The notes beneath the pieces are model-generated. The model ran no database searches. It was not told where the DNA came from and saw only the letters and a program-made list of their open reading frames with translations. The position numbers were made by a program, and so were the translations under genes. 63,836 nt of DNA, from positions 1 through 63,836 of the forward strand of contig CAOJBY010000022.1 in assembly GCA_948330435.1 (NCBI GenBank), in the 5' to 3' direction. Shown here in pieces: positions 42,906 to 52,037 of the stretch (position 1 is the first letter of the stretch; every line of letters starts with the position of its first letter). Source of the DNA: an uncultured Lachnoclostridium sp. (GTDB lineage: Bacteria; Bacillota; Clostridia; Lachnospirales; Lachnospiraceae).

Positions 42906-42949
42906 GTAACTGTCCGGCAGGAAATATAGAAAAGGGAGAGCCAGAGGGA

Positions 42950-43663
42950 ATGGATGCAGTGTACCTGGTTATACCGGCATACAATGAGGAAGCGAATATA
43001 GAAAATGTAATTTCCAGTTGGTATCCAATTGTGGAGAAGATCGGTGGTGAAAGCCGTCTTGTGATTATTGATGATGGAAGCCGGGACAGGACATATGAGT
43101 TAATGCAAAAAGCTGTAAAAGATCGTCCTCTGTTTTTGCCTCTTACGAAAATGAATGAGGGACATGGGGCTACAGTCTTGTACGGATATCGGTATGCTTT
43201 GGAACACTGTCCGGATTATATTTTTCAGACGGATTCAGACGGACAGACGATTCCGGAGGAATTCTGGGACTTTTGGGAACAAAGAGGGCAATATGACATG
43301 CTGATTGGCCATCGCAATAAGAGGGAGGATGGTTTGTCACGCATTTTTGTTACGAGGGTTTTGGGAATTGTAATTCGTCTCTGTTTTCATGCCCGGGTGA
43401 CGGATGCCAATACCCCTTTCCGTCTTATGAAGTCAGAGACGCTTAAAGAGCAGATCGGTTTGATTCCAAAGGGATTTAATTTGTCAAACGTTCTTATCTC
43501 TGTTATTTATGCCAAGAAGAAACTAAAAGTAAAATATATTCCAATTACTTTTCGGCCCAGGCAGGGAGGAACAAATTCCATTAATCTTAAGAAGATTTTT
43601 GGGATCGGACTTCAGGCAGTTCGGGATTTTCGGGAGATTAACAGAACACTGCAGAAAAATTGA
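42950..43663 (+). CDS. Family 2 glycosyltransferase (DPM1-like)
   Basis: 237 residues, soluble GT-A fold. AVYLVIPAYNEEANIENVI, LVIIDDGSRDRTYELM and FQTDSDGQTIPEEF with the DxD motif near residue 98 are clear. The tail after residue 190, with FRPRQGGTNSINLKKIFGIG, is typical of dolichyl-phosphate-mannose-synthase-like enzymes that lack membrane helices. It leads a four-gene operon with a GtrB-like enzyme, an SGNH hydrolase and an ArnT-like protein, so it may supply a lipid-linked sugar. The specific sugar is not known. Confidence 0.85.
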   Translation: MDAVYLVIPAYNEEANIENVISSWYPIVEKIGGESRLVIIDDGSRDRTYELMQKAVKDRPLFLPLTKMNEGHGATVLYGYRYALEHCPDYIFQTDSDGQTIPEEFWDFWEQRGQYDMLIGHRNKREDGLSRIFVTRVLGIVIRLCFHARVTDANTPFRLMKSETLKEQIGLIPKGFNLSNVLISVIYAKKKLKVKYIPITFRPRQGGTNSINLKKIFGIGLQAVRDFREINRTLQKN

Positions 43664-43680
43664 AAGAATGAGAGAAGTGT

Positions 43681-44616
43681 ATGGACAAGATTTCTATTGT
43701 TATTCCCTGCTACAATGAGCAGGAGGCTATTCCTATTTTTTATAGTGCCATTATTAAAATGGCAGAAGCCCTTCCGCAGGTGGGAATGGAGTTTTTGTTT
43801 GTCAATGATGGTTCGAAAGATGAAAGCCTTACGGAAATGAAAGAACTGGCGGCGAAAGATCAACGTGTAAAATATGTAAGTTTTTCACGGAATTTTGGTA
43901 AGGAAGCGGCCATGTATGCGGGATTAAGCTATGCCTCCGGAGATTATATGGCTATTATGGATGTGGATTTGCAGGATCCGCCGGAATTACTGCCGGAAAT
44001 GTATCGTATTATTACTACAGAGGATTATGACTGTGTGGCTACCAGGCGTGTAACCCGTAAGGGTGAGCCTCCGATCAGATCCTTTTTCGCAAGACGTTTT
44101 TACCGATTGATGCACAAGCTTTCCAAAACGGATATTGTGGACGGGGCAAGGGATTACCGGTTGATGACCAGGCAGTTTACAGATGAACTTTTACGGCTTG
44201 GGGAATATAACCGTTTTTCCAAAGGATTATTTGGCTGGGTAGGCTTTCAGACAAAATGGCTGGAGTATGAAAACGTGGAGCGCAGTGCAGGAGAGACAAA
44301 ATGGTCATTTTGGAAGCTTTTGCTCTACAGTATAGAAGGAATCGTGGGATTTACCACAGCCCCCCTGGTAATGGCTGCTTTTTTGGGGATTTTTTTCTGC
44401 ATTCTGGCATTTTTTGCTATTTGCTTTATTATTGTCCGTACCATCCTTTATGGTGATCCGGTTTCCGGCTGGCCGTCTATGACCTGCATTATTGTATTTC
44501 TTGGGGGAATTCAGCTTTTTTGTATGGGAATTTTAGGAGAATATCTGGCAAAAACTTATATGGAGACAAAGCACAGGCCTATCTTTATCTGTAAAGAGAC
44601 GAATATTGGTCAGTGA
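43681..44616 (+). CDS. GtrB-like polyprenyl-phosphate glycosyltransferase
   Basis: 311 residues. SIVIPCYNEQEAIPIFYSAI, FLFVNDGSKDESL, FGKEAAMYAGLSYASGDYMA and DVDLQDPPELLPEMY form the complete catalytic domain. Two C-terminal helices (about 232-255 and 268-290) are followed by ILGEYLAKTYMETKHRP, the family tail. It should load a sugar onto undecaprenyl phosphate at the inner face, for use by the ArnT-like protein encoded two genes later or by one of the large GT-C proteins. It starts 17 bases after the previous gene. Confidence 0.88.
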   Translation: MDKISIVIPCYNEQEAIPIFYSAIIKMAEALPQVGMEFLFVNDGSKDESLTEMKELAAKDQRVKYVSFSRNFGKEAAMYAGLSYASGDYMAIMDVDLQDPPELLPEMYRIITTEDYDCVATRRVTRKGEPPIRSFFARRFYRLMHKLSKTDIVDGARDYRLMTRQFTDELLRLGEYNRFSKGLFGWVGFQTKWLEYENVERSAGETKWSFWKLLLYSIEGIVGFTTAPLVMAAFLGIFFCILAFFAICFIIVRTILYGDPVSGWPSMTCIIVFLGGIQLFCMGILGEYLAKTYMETKHRPIFICKETNIGQ

Positions 44617-44627
44617 TGGGAGGTAGT

Positions 44628-45710
44628 ATGGTGCAGAATAAACTAAGGTCTGTGGTGGCAGTGCTGGCAATTCTGCTTTTGGCAATGCTGTTTTGGAATA
44701 TTAGCCTTCAGAGAGAACTGGAAAGGTATAAGCCTCAGATAGAGGCTTATCTCCCGGATGACATTTATGTGGCGGTAGGAAGCACCATAGAGCTTTATAA
44801 TAATCAGGTGGCCTGGACAGGGATTCGGGAGGGATATTCTTTTAACTGGGATTGTCCGGTGGGAGAGAATCTTGAGGATCGTTTTTTTGTTACAGGAAAG
44901 GCAGAGCAGATAGGGGATTATCCTTTAACTCTGACCATTTATGATTATAATGTAAATGAAATTATGACCCTTACCAGTACACTTCATGTGGTGGAGCAGG
45001 TATTGGAGAATGAGTATTCTATTATGAATATGGGTGACAGTCTGTCCGACGGCAGGGAGTGGTATCGTACCATTTTTTATCTGTCCGACGGACAGATTAC
45101 GTTTACAGGAACCCGGGGCTGGACGAAATACAGTCATGAGGGCAGAAGCGGTTTTTCTGCGGAGGCTTATCTGAAGCCTATCGAATATTTTCTGGATGGT
45201 GTCAGTGAAGGAATTCAACCTTTTTATGATCCGGTCCAGGAAATGTTTGACTGGAACTATTATAAGCTCCACACGGGAAAAGATCCGGATGTGATTCAGA
45301 TTTTTCTGGGGACAAATGGCTTAAAGGATGACCCTTCTGACACAATCGATGCAATTGCCCGGATGGTAAAAAATATCCGCAGATATGACAGGGAGATACC
45401 AATCTATCTGGTGAATACCATTTATTGGGCGGATCAGGAGAAGATCGGTACGATGATACGGCCGGATGGCACCGCTTTTCTGCAGGGAGAGTTTAAGAAC
45501 CGGGCAGATAAGCGGATAATGGATTTGATGATAGCCATGGATAAGAAGTTTGGAGATATGGATGGGATAACACTGATACCCCTGGCATTGATGCACAACA
45601 GTCGGGACAACTTTAATGAGGGGGATGCTCTTCATCCGGGAGAAGCAGGAGATCAACAGTTTGCAGATGCCATGTACAGTGTATATTGCGGGACTTTTGA
45701 GGAGGAATAG
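44628..45710 (+). CDS. Membrane-anchored SGNH/GDSL hydrolase
   Basis: About 360 residues. A signal anchor (about 6-24) is followed by a beta-rich segment (about 45-130, VAVGSTIELYNNQVAWTG onward) and then a full SGNH hydrolase: NMGDSLSDGREW (block I serine), SHEGRSGFS (Gly block), IFLGTNGLKDDP (Asn block) and DALHPGEAGDQQFAD (Asp-x-x-His block). All four catalytic blocks are intact, unlike the looser SGNH-like partners of the MBOATs. It probably removes or transfers acyl groups on surface glycans. ATG 44628 follows GGGAGG by four bases. It sits between the GtrB-like and ArnT-like genes. Confidence 0.85.
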   Translation: MVQNKLRSVVAVLAILLLAMLFWNISLQRELERYKPQIEAYLPDDIYVAVGSTIELYNNQVAWTGIREGYSFNWDCPVGENLEDRFFVTGKAEQIGDYPLTLTIYDYNVNEIMTLTSTLHVVEQVLENEYSIMNMGDSLSDGREWYRTIFYLSDGQITFTGTRGWTKYSHEGRSGFSAEAYLKPIEYFLDGVSEGIQPFYDPVQEMFDWNYYKLHTGKDPDVIQIFLGTNGLKDDPSDTIDAIARMVKNIRRYDREIPIYLVNTIYWADQEKIGTMIRPDGTAFLQGEFKNRADKRIMDLMIAMDKKFGDMDGITLIPLALMHNSRDNFNEGDALHPGEAGDQQFADAMYSVYCGTFEEE

Positions 45711-47234
45711 ATGATTAAGAAGGCCTATGGAGCCGCCATTACCTTTTTTGAAAAATATTTTTGGTTTTTGTTTGCTGCCGCCTGTCTGACACTGGCTTTT
45801 TATTGTTTTCGCTGTCTGGATGTGCAATATGTGGATTCCTGGGATGAGGCGAGACATGGTGTGAATGCCTATGAGATGATACAGAATGGAGATTATATCC
45901 GCCATACTTACAACTATGAGACGGATGACTGGAATTTAAAGCCCTCCATCAGCTATTGGGGAATTGTACTGGGCTTCCGTCTGTTTGGATACAGTGTGCT
46001 GGGGCTGCGGTTTACCTCGGCACTGGCTTATCTTCTGACGGGGATTGCCTGTGGCTTGTTTGCAAAGCATTATAGTAAGGAGGCTTCTATTCTGGTAATG
46101 GGATTTTTCTGTGCCAATACCCGACCTTTGTCTGCACATTTGGCCCGTTCCGGAGATGCAGATGCTCTGTATCTGCTGTTTTTTACACTTGCTATGCTGA
46201 CGATGTTCCGGATTCGGGAGAATCACAAGAAGCTTTATATATGCGGATTTCTGTTCGCCCTTGCCTTTCTTACAAAAAGCTGGCATGCAGGTATGATTGG
46301 GGCAATTGGCGGCCTGTACCTGCTTTTGACAGGAGAATTATTTTCATTAAAGCTTAAAGAATGGGGGCTTTTTCTCCTTTCTATATTTGCCCCTCTTTTC
46401 GTATGGTTTGGGTGGAGATATACAAAGGATGGCTTTACGTTTCTTGATCAGATGATAAAGGTGGATCTTTTGGCCCGAACAGGCGGATCCAATTATGAAG
46501 GACATGAATTTCCTTTTTCTTTTTATTTTGATACGGTATTTGGACATGAAGCCTTTATCTATCGTTGGCTTTTACTAATTTGTATTTTGGGGATTGTTGC
46601 CGGATTGATAAGGATGTATCGAAAAAGGGCATGGAATCAGATAGTGGTGCAGGAATGCGTGGGGTATCTCCTGTGGTTTTTTGTTCCCTTTCTCGGATTT
46701 TCACTCATTCGAACGAAGCTGATTTGGTATTGCTACCCCTGTACAGTGCCATTGTTTCTTGGGGCGGCAATTTTTATTGGCTATGTGCTTAGGGATCAGG
46801 AATGGCAGAGTGAACTTATTGGAGCTGGCAGATGGATTACGGCCTTTATTTGTATATTCATGGTAGTTTATTATATGAGAAATACCTATCTGGAAGTGAT
46901 CCGTGGGGCTCATGGAGACGGCTTCCAGCTATTTATTCAGGAAAGTGCCGATCGCAATGATATATATGCCGGGAGTAAGGCGTATATTATGGTGCCAACG
47001 GAGAATCCGGACAATCTGGGCGACTGGGATCAGAACATGTTGTTTTTGGCAGAGATCAGCGGTGACTTTCACTGTATGGATGGCGGAATAGAAGCTTTCA
47101 GGAACGAATCCAAAACTGCAGTGATCTATATGGATCGGCAACGGTTTATACAATATGCGGAAGAAACGGAAAGAGCAGAGATTTTATATCAGACAGAGGA
47201 ATATGTACTTTTAGGGCAACCAGCAGAAAGATGA
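45711..47234 (+). CDS. ArnT/PMT-like GT39-family glycosyltransferase
   Basis: 507 residues with about 12 helices. VDSWDEARHGVNAYEM (Asp-Glu at 45-46), LKPSISYWG (77-83) and HLARSGDADALYLLFF (146-151 core) are the three hallmarks of the ArnT/PMT clan: acidic residues in the first outer loop and a second acidic pair. It should transfer a sugar from a polyprenyl-phosphate carrier to an outer acceptor. A GtrB-like enzyme is encoded two genes upstream. The ATG abuts the stop of the SGNH hydrolase gene, with GAGGAGG just before it. The acceptor (lipid, teichoic acid or protein) is unknown. Confidence 0.85.
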   Translation: MIKKAYGAAITFFEKYFWFLFAAACLTLAFYCFRCLDVQYVDSWDEARHGVNAYEMIQNGDYIRHTYNYETDDWNLKPSISYWGIVLGFRLFGYSVLGLRFTSALAYLLTGIACGLFAKHYSKEASILVMGFFCANTRPLSAHLARSGDADALYLLFFTLAMLTMFRIRENHKKLYICGFLFALAFLTKSWHAGMIGAIGGLYLLLTGELFSLKLKEWGLFLLSIFAPLFVWFGWRYTKDGFTFLDQMIKVDLLARTGGSNYEGHEFPFSFYFDTVFGHEAFIYRWLLLICILGIVAGLIRMYRKRAWNQIVVQECVGYLLWFFVPFLGFSLIRTKLIWYCYPCTVPLFLGAAIFIGYVLRDQEWQSELIGAGRWITAFICIFMVVYYMRNTYLEVIRGAHGDGFQLFIQESADRNDIYAGSKAYIMVPTENPDNLGDWDQNMLFLAEISGDFHCMDGGIEAFRNESKTAVIYMDRQRFIQYAEETERAEILYQTEEYVLLGQPAER

Positions 47235-47244
47235 GCACCGCCTT

Positions 47245-49434
47245 TTAACGGGCAGAACGCTTCATCAATAAGGTGATTCCTCCGGCTAACAGAAGCAGAC
47301 CCCCACAAAGGCACAGATAAAATTTCAAACTGAAATAGGTGGTGACCTTGTATTCGTAGACAGCGAATGCCAGGTCGCCTTTTTCTTCTGTCTGTCCTCC
47401 GATAGAGAGAGAACCGCCGGGATACAGATCGCAGTTGCCTGTATTATAAGAGAGGAATTCCAGGCTGTCTTCATTCTTGATGTATCCAGGTGAGATTTCC
47501 AGAGTATAAACAGTGGGACCATCTGGTACAATCGGATCCAGCACAAATTCATAGGGGGTATTTTTAACAACCAGGCCGGAGAGAAAACGATCATTGTCAT
47601 ATAAAACAGTTCCATCCTCATCCGTCAATTTTACCGTAAAGGCAGATTGGTTGAACTCTCCAACAGGATTGATGGCATGAATAGAGATGCGGTTAAAAAG
47701 CTGATTGGCAGTAAAGGTCTGTACATAGGCCTGGTCGTAATCTTTCACATAGCCATGGGAACTTCCGGCATACTGATATTGATTTACACAGTATATTTGT
47801 TCCTCAATAGGAGTATCTACCAGTTGCTTTTTTCCCATAATCAACAGAATTAAGAGGAGGAAAGAGGCAACTCCACAGATTTTCCATCCTTTTTGAAAGC
47901 TGAACTCTAAGCTGAAAGCGTCTGCTGTAGAAACAATACTGTCAGCAAGCAGCATAAGCCCCAAAAAAGTGAAACCGATACTGTAAAGAGGATTCGTTTC
48001 CCATAGGATATGAAAAGCCATACCGCCCAGAAATGTTAGTTGAACCAGATAAAGCCCCGGCTTTTTTTTCTCTTTACGAAAGGCGATAAGACCTAAAAGA
48101 GCAGAAAGTCCTATGGATAACATCTGAAAAGCCCGCAAAGCCTGACTGTAAATCTTAAAAAATCCACTTTTGCTGCCAAGCAGATAGCTGTAGGCCTTGC
48201 TGAAAGAAGCATAACTGTTTTCAGCCTCATAGTTATCGGTGCCGTCTACCCAGGTGTTAAGAAGCTTACGGCCAATAAGAGAGATAAGACCTGTGGGACC
48301 AGCCTCCTGAATACGCTCCAAAAGTACCTGCTTATCAGCTTCTATCTTTTCTTCTTTTGTCTCAAAGCCGGTGGTAAATAGTTCGTCTGTCTGATCAAAG
48401 GCACCATCCCACCGTGCTCCCATCATAACCCAGTGGATCATGGGAAATCCGGTATTCTTGTAATCAAAGGCTACATAATGGTTTATGGCAGTATTCCAAA
48501 AGCCTAGAGAAAGTCCTGCCGCAAGGAGAAAGGCAATTCCGGAGGTGAAATAGGTGCGTGTTACCTCCAAAAGTAAAAGAGAAAGGGAACTTTCGGGCTT
48601 GCGGGAAAATGTCTCCCGAAAGAAAGTTTTACATAAGATCAGAAGAGCGACTGCAATCATGGCAATCATGGCAGTGGCCCGAAGCTTGTAGCCAAGAATC
48701 AGAATCAGTCCAAGCAATCCGCCCAGAAGTGTGCGGCGGCGAAGCGTTCTGGCTTTGGAAAGCCGAAGATAGAGATAAAGAATTCCCATGAGACAGGGCA
48801 TGGAAAGCGTGGCAGTGTAGAAATATCCCGCCCATACATAGGAAAGTGGACAGAGTACACAGATGAACAGATAAAACAGTCCCATGAGCTGCCCTTTTAA
48901 TTCTTTGCAGATCAAATATCCAAGCCAGATAGATCCTGAGATACAGGCGATATTAATAAGCTGGACAGCAGGCATAAACAGAGAAACGGGAATCCCGCAT
49001 TTGGAAAGAAAAAGTAAAAACCAGTAGGTTAGAATTGTAATAGGATAGTTGTTAGTGTAACGAGAAAAGTATCCGGCCTCGTAAGTGCCGGAGATTGTGT
49101 GTGTCCGCAGCATCTCCACAGCCATATCAAAAACTTTCAATGTGTCATAACGCAACACGGGATGGAACAGAAATAAAAAGGCAAGCTGTCCGATTACAAG
49201 AATTGCCATACAAAGGAAAGTCAACCGTCTTTGTTCCTGTTCGTTTCGCTTTTTCAGGAAACGGTAAATCAGCAGAAAGGAACCTGTGAGAAGAATGACT
49301 ACAACTGTAATGATGAGAACCTTTACCGGAATCAAATCCAGATTTCGAAGCCAGACGGAATCCCAGCGGATAAAGGCCCAGGAACCAATATAAAGACTGA
49401 AAACGGCAAGTAAAAGTAATACAAGTGTATACAT
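47245..49434 (-). CDS. Large GT-C-like membrane glycosyltransferase, second paralogue
   Basis: About 729 residues. It matches the 707-residue protein along its length: LRYDTLKVFDMAVEMLRTHTI near 94-114, then GYFSRYTNNYPITILTYWFL. The multi-helix core is followed by a beta-rich region at about 570-690 (YVQTFTANQLFNRISIHAI, TVYTLEISPGY) and a last helix. The start is put at 49434, where GGAGGA lies four bases before the ATG, rather than an upstream in-frame codon. With its paralogue it brackets the operon 42950-47234. Its stop lies ten bases from the end of the ArnT-like gene. The sugar donor is unknown. Confidence 0.75.
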   Translation of the reverse strand: MYTLVLLLLAVFSLYIGSWAFIRWDSVWLRNLDLIPVKVLIITVVVILLTGSFLLIYRFLKKRNEQEQRRLTFLCMAILVIGQLAFLFLFHPVLRYDTLKVFDMAVEMLRTHTISGTYEAGYFSRYTNNYPITILTYWFLLFLSKCGIPVSLFMPAVQLINIACISGSIWLGYLICKELKGQLMGLFYLFICVLCPLSYVWAGYFYTATLSMPCLMGILYLYLRLSKARTLRRRTLLGGLLGLILILGYKLRATAMIAMIAVALLILCKTFFRETFSRKPESSLSLLLLEVTRTYFTSGIAFLLAAGLSLGFWNTAINHYVAFDYKNTGFPMIHWVMMGARWDGAFDQTDELFTTGFETKEEKIEADKQVLLERIQEAGPTGLISLIGRKLLNTWVDGTDNYEAENSYASFSKAYSYLLGSKSGFFKIYSQALRAFQMLSIGLSALLGLIAFRKEKKKPGLYLVQLTFLGGMAFHILWETNPLYSIGFTFLGLMLLADSIVSTADAFSLEFSFQKGWKICGVASFLLLILLIMGKKQLVDTPIEEQIYCVNQYQYAGSSHGYVKDYDQAYVQTFTANQLFNRISIHAINPVGEFNQSAFTVKLTDEDGTVLYDNDRFLSGLVVKNTPYEFVLDPIVPDGPTVYTLEISPGYIKNEDSLEFLSYNTGNCDLYPGGSLSIGGQTEEKGDLAFAVYEYKVTTYFSLKFYLCLCGGLLLLAGGITLLMKRSAR

Positions 49435-49467
49435 AAATCCTCCAATGAGCAATAAGAGTATGCATAT

Positions 49468-49496
49468 AGGATATCTTAAAAAAGAAGAGTGGTCAA
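49468..49496 (-). promoter_or_regulatory. Likely promoter of the 729-residue GT-C gene
   Basis: On the minus strand TTGACC (49496-49491), 17 bases, TATCCT (49473-49468), about 34 bases before the ATG at 49434. Confidence 0.6.
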
Positions 49497-49514
49497 GAAA
49501 AAGGAAATTTTACC

Positions 49515-49542
49515 TTGTGAAATTTCAATTATTTGGTATAAT
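49515..49542 (+). promoter_or_regulatory. Likely promoter of glmM
   Basis: TTGTGA (49515-49520), 16 bases, TATAAT (49537-49542), 35 bases before the glmM ATG. Divergent to the GT-C promoter at 49468-49496, with only 18 bases between the two. Confidence 0.65.
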
Positions 49543-49577
49543 AATTCCGATAGGTAAAAGCATAAAAGGAGTATACT

Positions 49578-50912
49578 ATGGGAAAGTATTTTGGTACAGA
49601 TGGCTTCCGTGGAGAAGCAAATGTGAAATTGACGGTAGAACATGCATTTAAAGTGGGAAGATACCTGGGATGGTATTATGGAAGAGACCACAAGGCAAAA
49701 GTTGTAATTGGCAAAGATACCAGAAGAAGCAGTTATATGTTTGAATATGCATTGGCAGCAGGACTTACGGCTTCCGGTGCGGACGCATATCTGCTGCATG
49801 TGACTACAACACCCAGTGTTTCCTATGTAGTACGTACCGAGGGCTTTGATTGCGGTATTATGATTTCTGCAAGTCACAATCCTTTCTATGATAATGGAAT
49901 TAAGGTCATCAATGGCCTGGGACATAAGCTGGAGGCAGAGGTAGAGGCAAAGATTGAGTGCTATATTGATGGAGAGGTAGAAGAGCGTCCCCTGGCTACT
50001 GGTGAGAATATTGGAAGAACAATTGATTTTGCTGCAGGCCGGAACCGCTATCTGGGATATTTGATTTCCCTTCCAACCCGTTCTTTTAAGAATATGAGGG
50101 TGGGTCTGGACTGCTCCAACGGAAGTGCTTCAGCTATTGCCAAGAGTGTGTTTGATGCTCTGGGGGCAAAGACCTATGTGATCAACAATGATCCCGATGG
50201 CACGAATATCAATACAAATTGCGGCTCTACTCATATCGAGGCACTACAGGCCTTTGTAAAGGAACAGCATCTGGATGTGGGCTTCGCCTATGACGGGGAT
50301 GCGGACAGATGTCTTGCAGTAGATGAGAATGGAGATGTGGTGGATGGCGACCGGATCTTGTATATCTGTGGTAAGTACATGATGGAGCAGGGTGCTTTGC
50401 GGGACAATACGATTGTAACTACCATTATGTCTAATCTGGGACTTTATAAGGCTTGTGACAAGATTGGCATGAAGTATGAAAAGACTGCCGTAGGTGACAA
50501 ATATGTATATGAGAATATGACAACTAACGGATTTCAGCTTGGCGGCGAGCAGTCCGGACATATCATTTTCAGTAAGCATGCTACTACGGGGGATGGTATA
50601 TTGACCTCTCTGAAAGTAATGGAGGTAATACTGGAGAAAAAGACAACTCTGGCCACCCTTGCTACGGAGGTGAAGATTTATCCCCAGCTTTTGCAGAACT
50701 TGAAAGTGGCAGATATGGACACTACCCTGAATCATCCGGATGTAGTGAAAGCCATTGCCGAGGTGGAGGAGAAACTGGGAAGCGAAGGAAGAGTTCTGGT
50801 GCGTAAGAGTGGGACAGAACCTCTCTTGCGGGTGATGGTGGAAGCCTTAACAGATGAACTTTGTGAGGAGCATGTTCTGCATATTATTAATGCAATGAAA
50901 GGGACCCTGTAA
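49578..50912 (+). CDS. glmM: Phosphoglucosamine mutase
   Basis: Interconverts glucosamine-6-phosphate and glucosamine-1-phosphate for UDP-GlcNAc and peptidoglycan. 444 residues. The start KYFGTDGFRGEANV, the phosphoserine motif ISASHNPFYDNGIKV (Ser 99), the metal loop FAYDGDADRCLAVD and the substrate loop RKSGTEPLLRVM are all intact. The choice of GlmM over phosphomannomutase rests on the FGTDGFRG opening and length. AAAGGAG is the SD. The following nucleotidyltransferase gene, 31 bases away, is likely in the same operon. Confidence 0.93.
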   Translation: MGKYFGTDGFRGEANVKLTVEHAFKVGRYLGWYYGRDHKAKVVIGKDTRRSSYMFEYALAAGLTASGADAYLLHVTTTPSVSYVVRTEGFDCGIMISASHNPFYDNGIKVINGLGHKLEAEVEAKIECYIDGEVEERPLATGENIGRTIDFAAGRNRYLGYLISLPTRSFKNMRVGLDCSNGSASAIAKSVFDALGAKTYVINNDPDGTNINTNCGSTHIEALQAFVKEQHLDVGFAYDGDADRCLAVDENGDVVDGDRILYICGKYMMEQGALRDNTIVTTIMSNLGLYKACDKIGMKYEKTAVGDKYVYENMTTNGFQLGGEQSGHIIFSKHATTGDGILTSLKVMEVILEKKTTLATLATEVKIYPQLLQNLKVADMDTTLNHPDVVKAIAEVEEKLGSEGRVLVRKSGTEPLLRVMVEALTDELCEEHVLHIINAMKGTL

Positions 50913-50943
50913 AAAGGTTCATATAAGGAATGGAGGAAAGGGT

Positions 50944-51864
50944 ATGAAAAAGACAGCACTAGTAGTTATGGCAGCCGGAATCGGAAGCCGCTTTGGTGGC
51001 GGAATCAAGCAGTTGGAGCCTGTAGGGCCAAGTGGCGAGATTATCATGGACTATTCTATTCATGATGCTCTGGAAGCGGGCTTTAACAAGGTGGTTTTTA
51101 TTATCCGCAAAGATCTGGAAAAAGACTTCAAGGAGATCATTGGCAACCGGATTGAAAAGCTTACAGAAGTGGAATACGCATTTCAGGAACTGGAGAACCT
51201 GCCAGGTGGTTTCAAAAATCCAGAGGGGCGTACCAAGCCCTGGGGAACAGGTCAGGCCGTATTGAGTTGCAGAGGTCTTTTAAATGAGCCTTTCGTGGTA
51301 ATCAATGCAGACGATTATTACGGGAAAGAAGCCTTTGTAAAGGTTCATGATTACCTGGTAGAAGAACATCCGAATAATGGAATGTATGATTTCTGTATGG
51401 CGGGCTTTATTCTGGGCAACACTTTAAGCGATAACGGAGCAGTTACAAGGGGAATCTGTAAAGTAGAGAACGGATACCTGACGGATGTTGTGGAGACTTC
51501 AGGCATTGAGAAACTTCCGGAAGGAGGTGCGGCAGTTCCGGGAGAGGATGGGAAGATGGTTCCCGTTGATGCGGAAAGTTATGTATCTATGAACATGTGG
51601 GGGCTGACTCCAGAACTTTTGGATGAGATTGAGAAAGGATTTATTGAGTTCCTGGGTAATGTGAAGCCGGGAGATCTGAAAGCAGAGTATCTGCTTCCGG
51701 GAATTATTGACGGTCTGTTAAAGAAGCAGAAAGCAACTGTGAAAGTTCTTGAGACAAAGGACAAATGGTTTGGTGTTACCTACAAAGAGGATAAACAGTC
51801 TGTTGTAGATTCTTTCAGGAAATTGATTGCGGATGGCGTATATAAAGAGAAGCTTTTTGCATAA
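50944..51864 (+). CDS. Sugar-phosphate nucleotidyltransferase family protein
   Basis: 306 residues. The N-terminus has the nucleotide loop VMAAGIGSRFGGGIKQLEPV, then a GPSGEIIMDYSIHDAL patch and VVINADDYYGKEAFV, where the Asp pair binds metal. This is the Rossmann-like NTP_transferase fold. Unlike GalU or RmlA, it has no obvious second domain, and the donor base and sugar cannot be told. Its place behind glmM suggests an amino-sugar nucleotide, but that is only a hint. SD GGAGGAAAGGG. A strong terminator lies just after it. Confidence 0.8.
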   Translation: MKKTALVVMAAGIGSRFGGGIKQLEPVGPSGEIIMDYSIHDALEAGFNKVVFIIRKDLEKDFKEIIGNRIEKLTEVEYAFQELENLPGGFKNPEGRTKPWGTGQAVLSCRGLLNEPFVVINADDYYGKEAFVKVHDYLVEEHPNNGMYDFCMAGFILGNTLSDNGAVTRGICKVENGYLTDVVETSGIEKLPEGGAAVPGEDGKMVPVDAESYVSMNMWGLTPELLDEIEKGFIEFLGNVKPGDLKAEYLLPGIIDGLLKKQKATVKVLETKDKWFGVTYKEDKQSVVDSFRKLIADGVYKEKLFA

Positions 51865-51905
51865 TAGAAAAATGCTGTGCATGAACGAATGAGAAAAGAA
51901 CAGGG

Positions 51906-51940
51906 AAAGGGGTGCCGCCAAACAAGTCGGCATCCCTTTT
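51906..51940 (+). terminator. Intrinsic terminator after the nucleotidyltransferase gene
   Basis: GGGGTGCCG (51909-51917) pairs with CGGCATCCC (51928-51936), nine pairs with one G-U, flanked by AAA and TTTT. It closes the glmM operon. Confidence 0.85.
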
Positions 51941-52037
51941 ATCAGGCAGAACAAATTTGTTTTTCTGGAAAAACCAGGACATATGTGATACACTGTAAAG
52001 GTTATCAATGAAAACAACAGAAATTAAATAAGATAAA

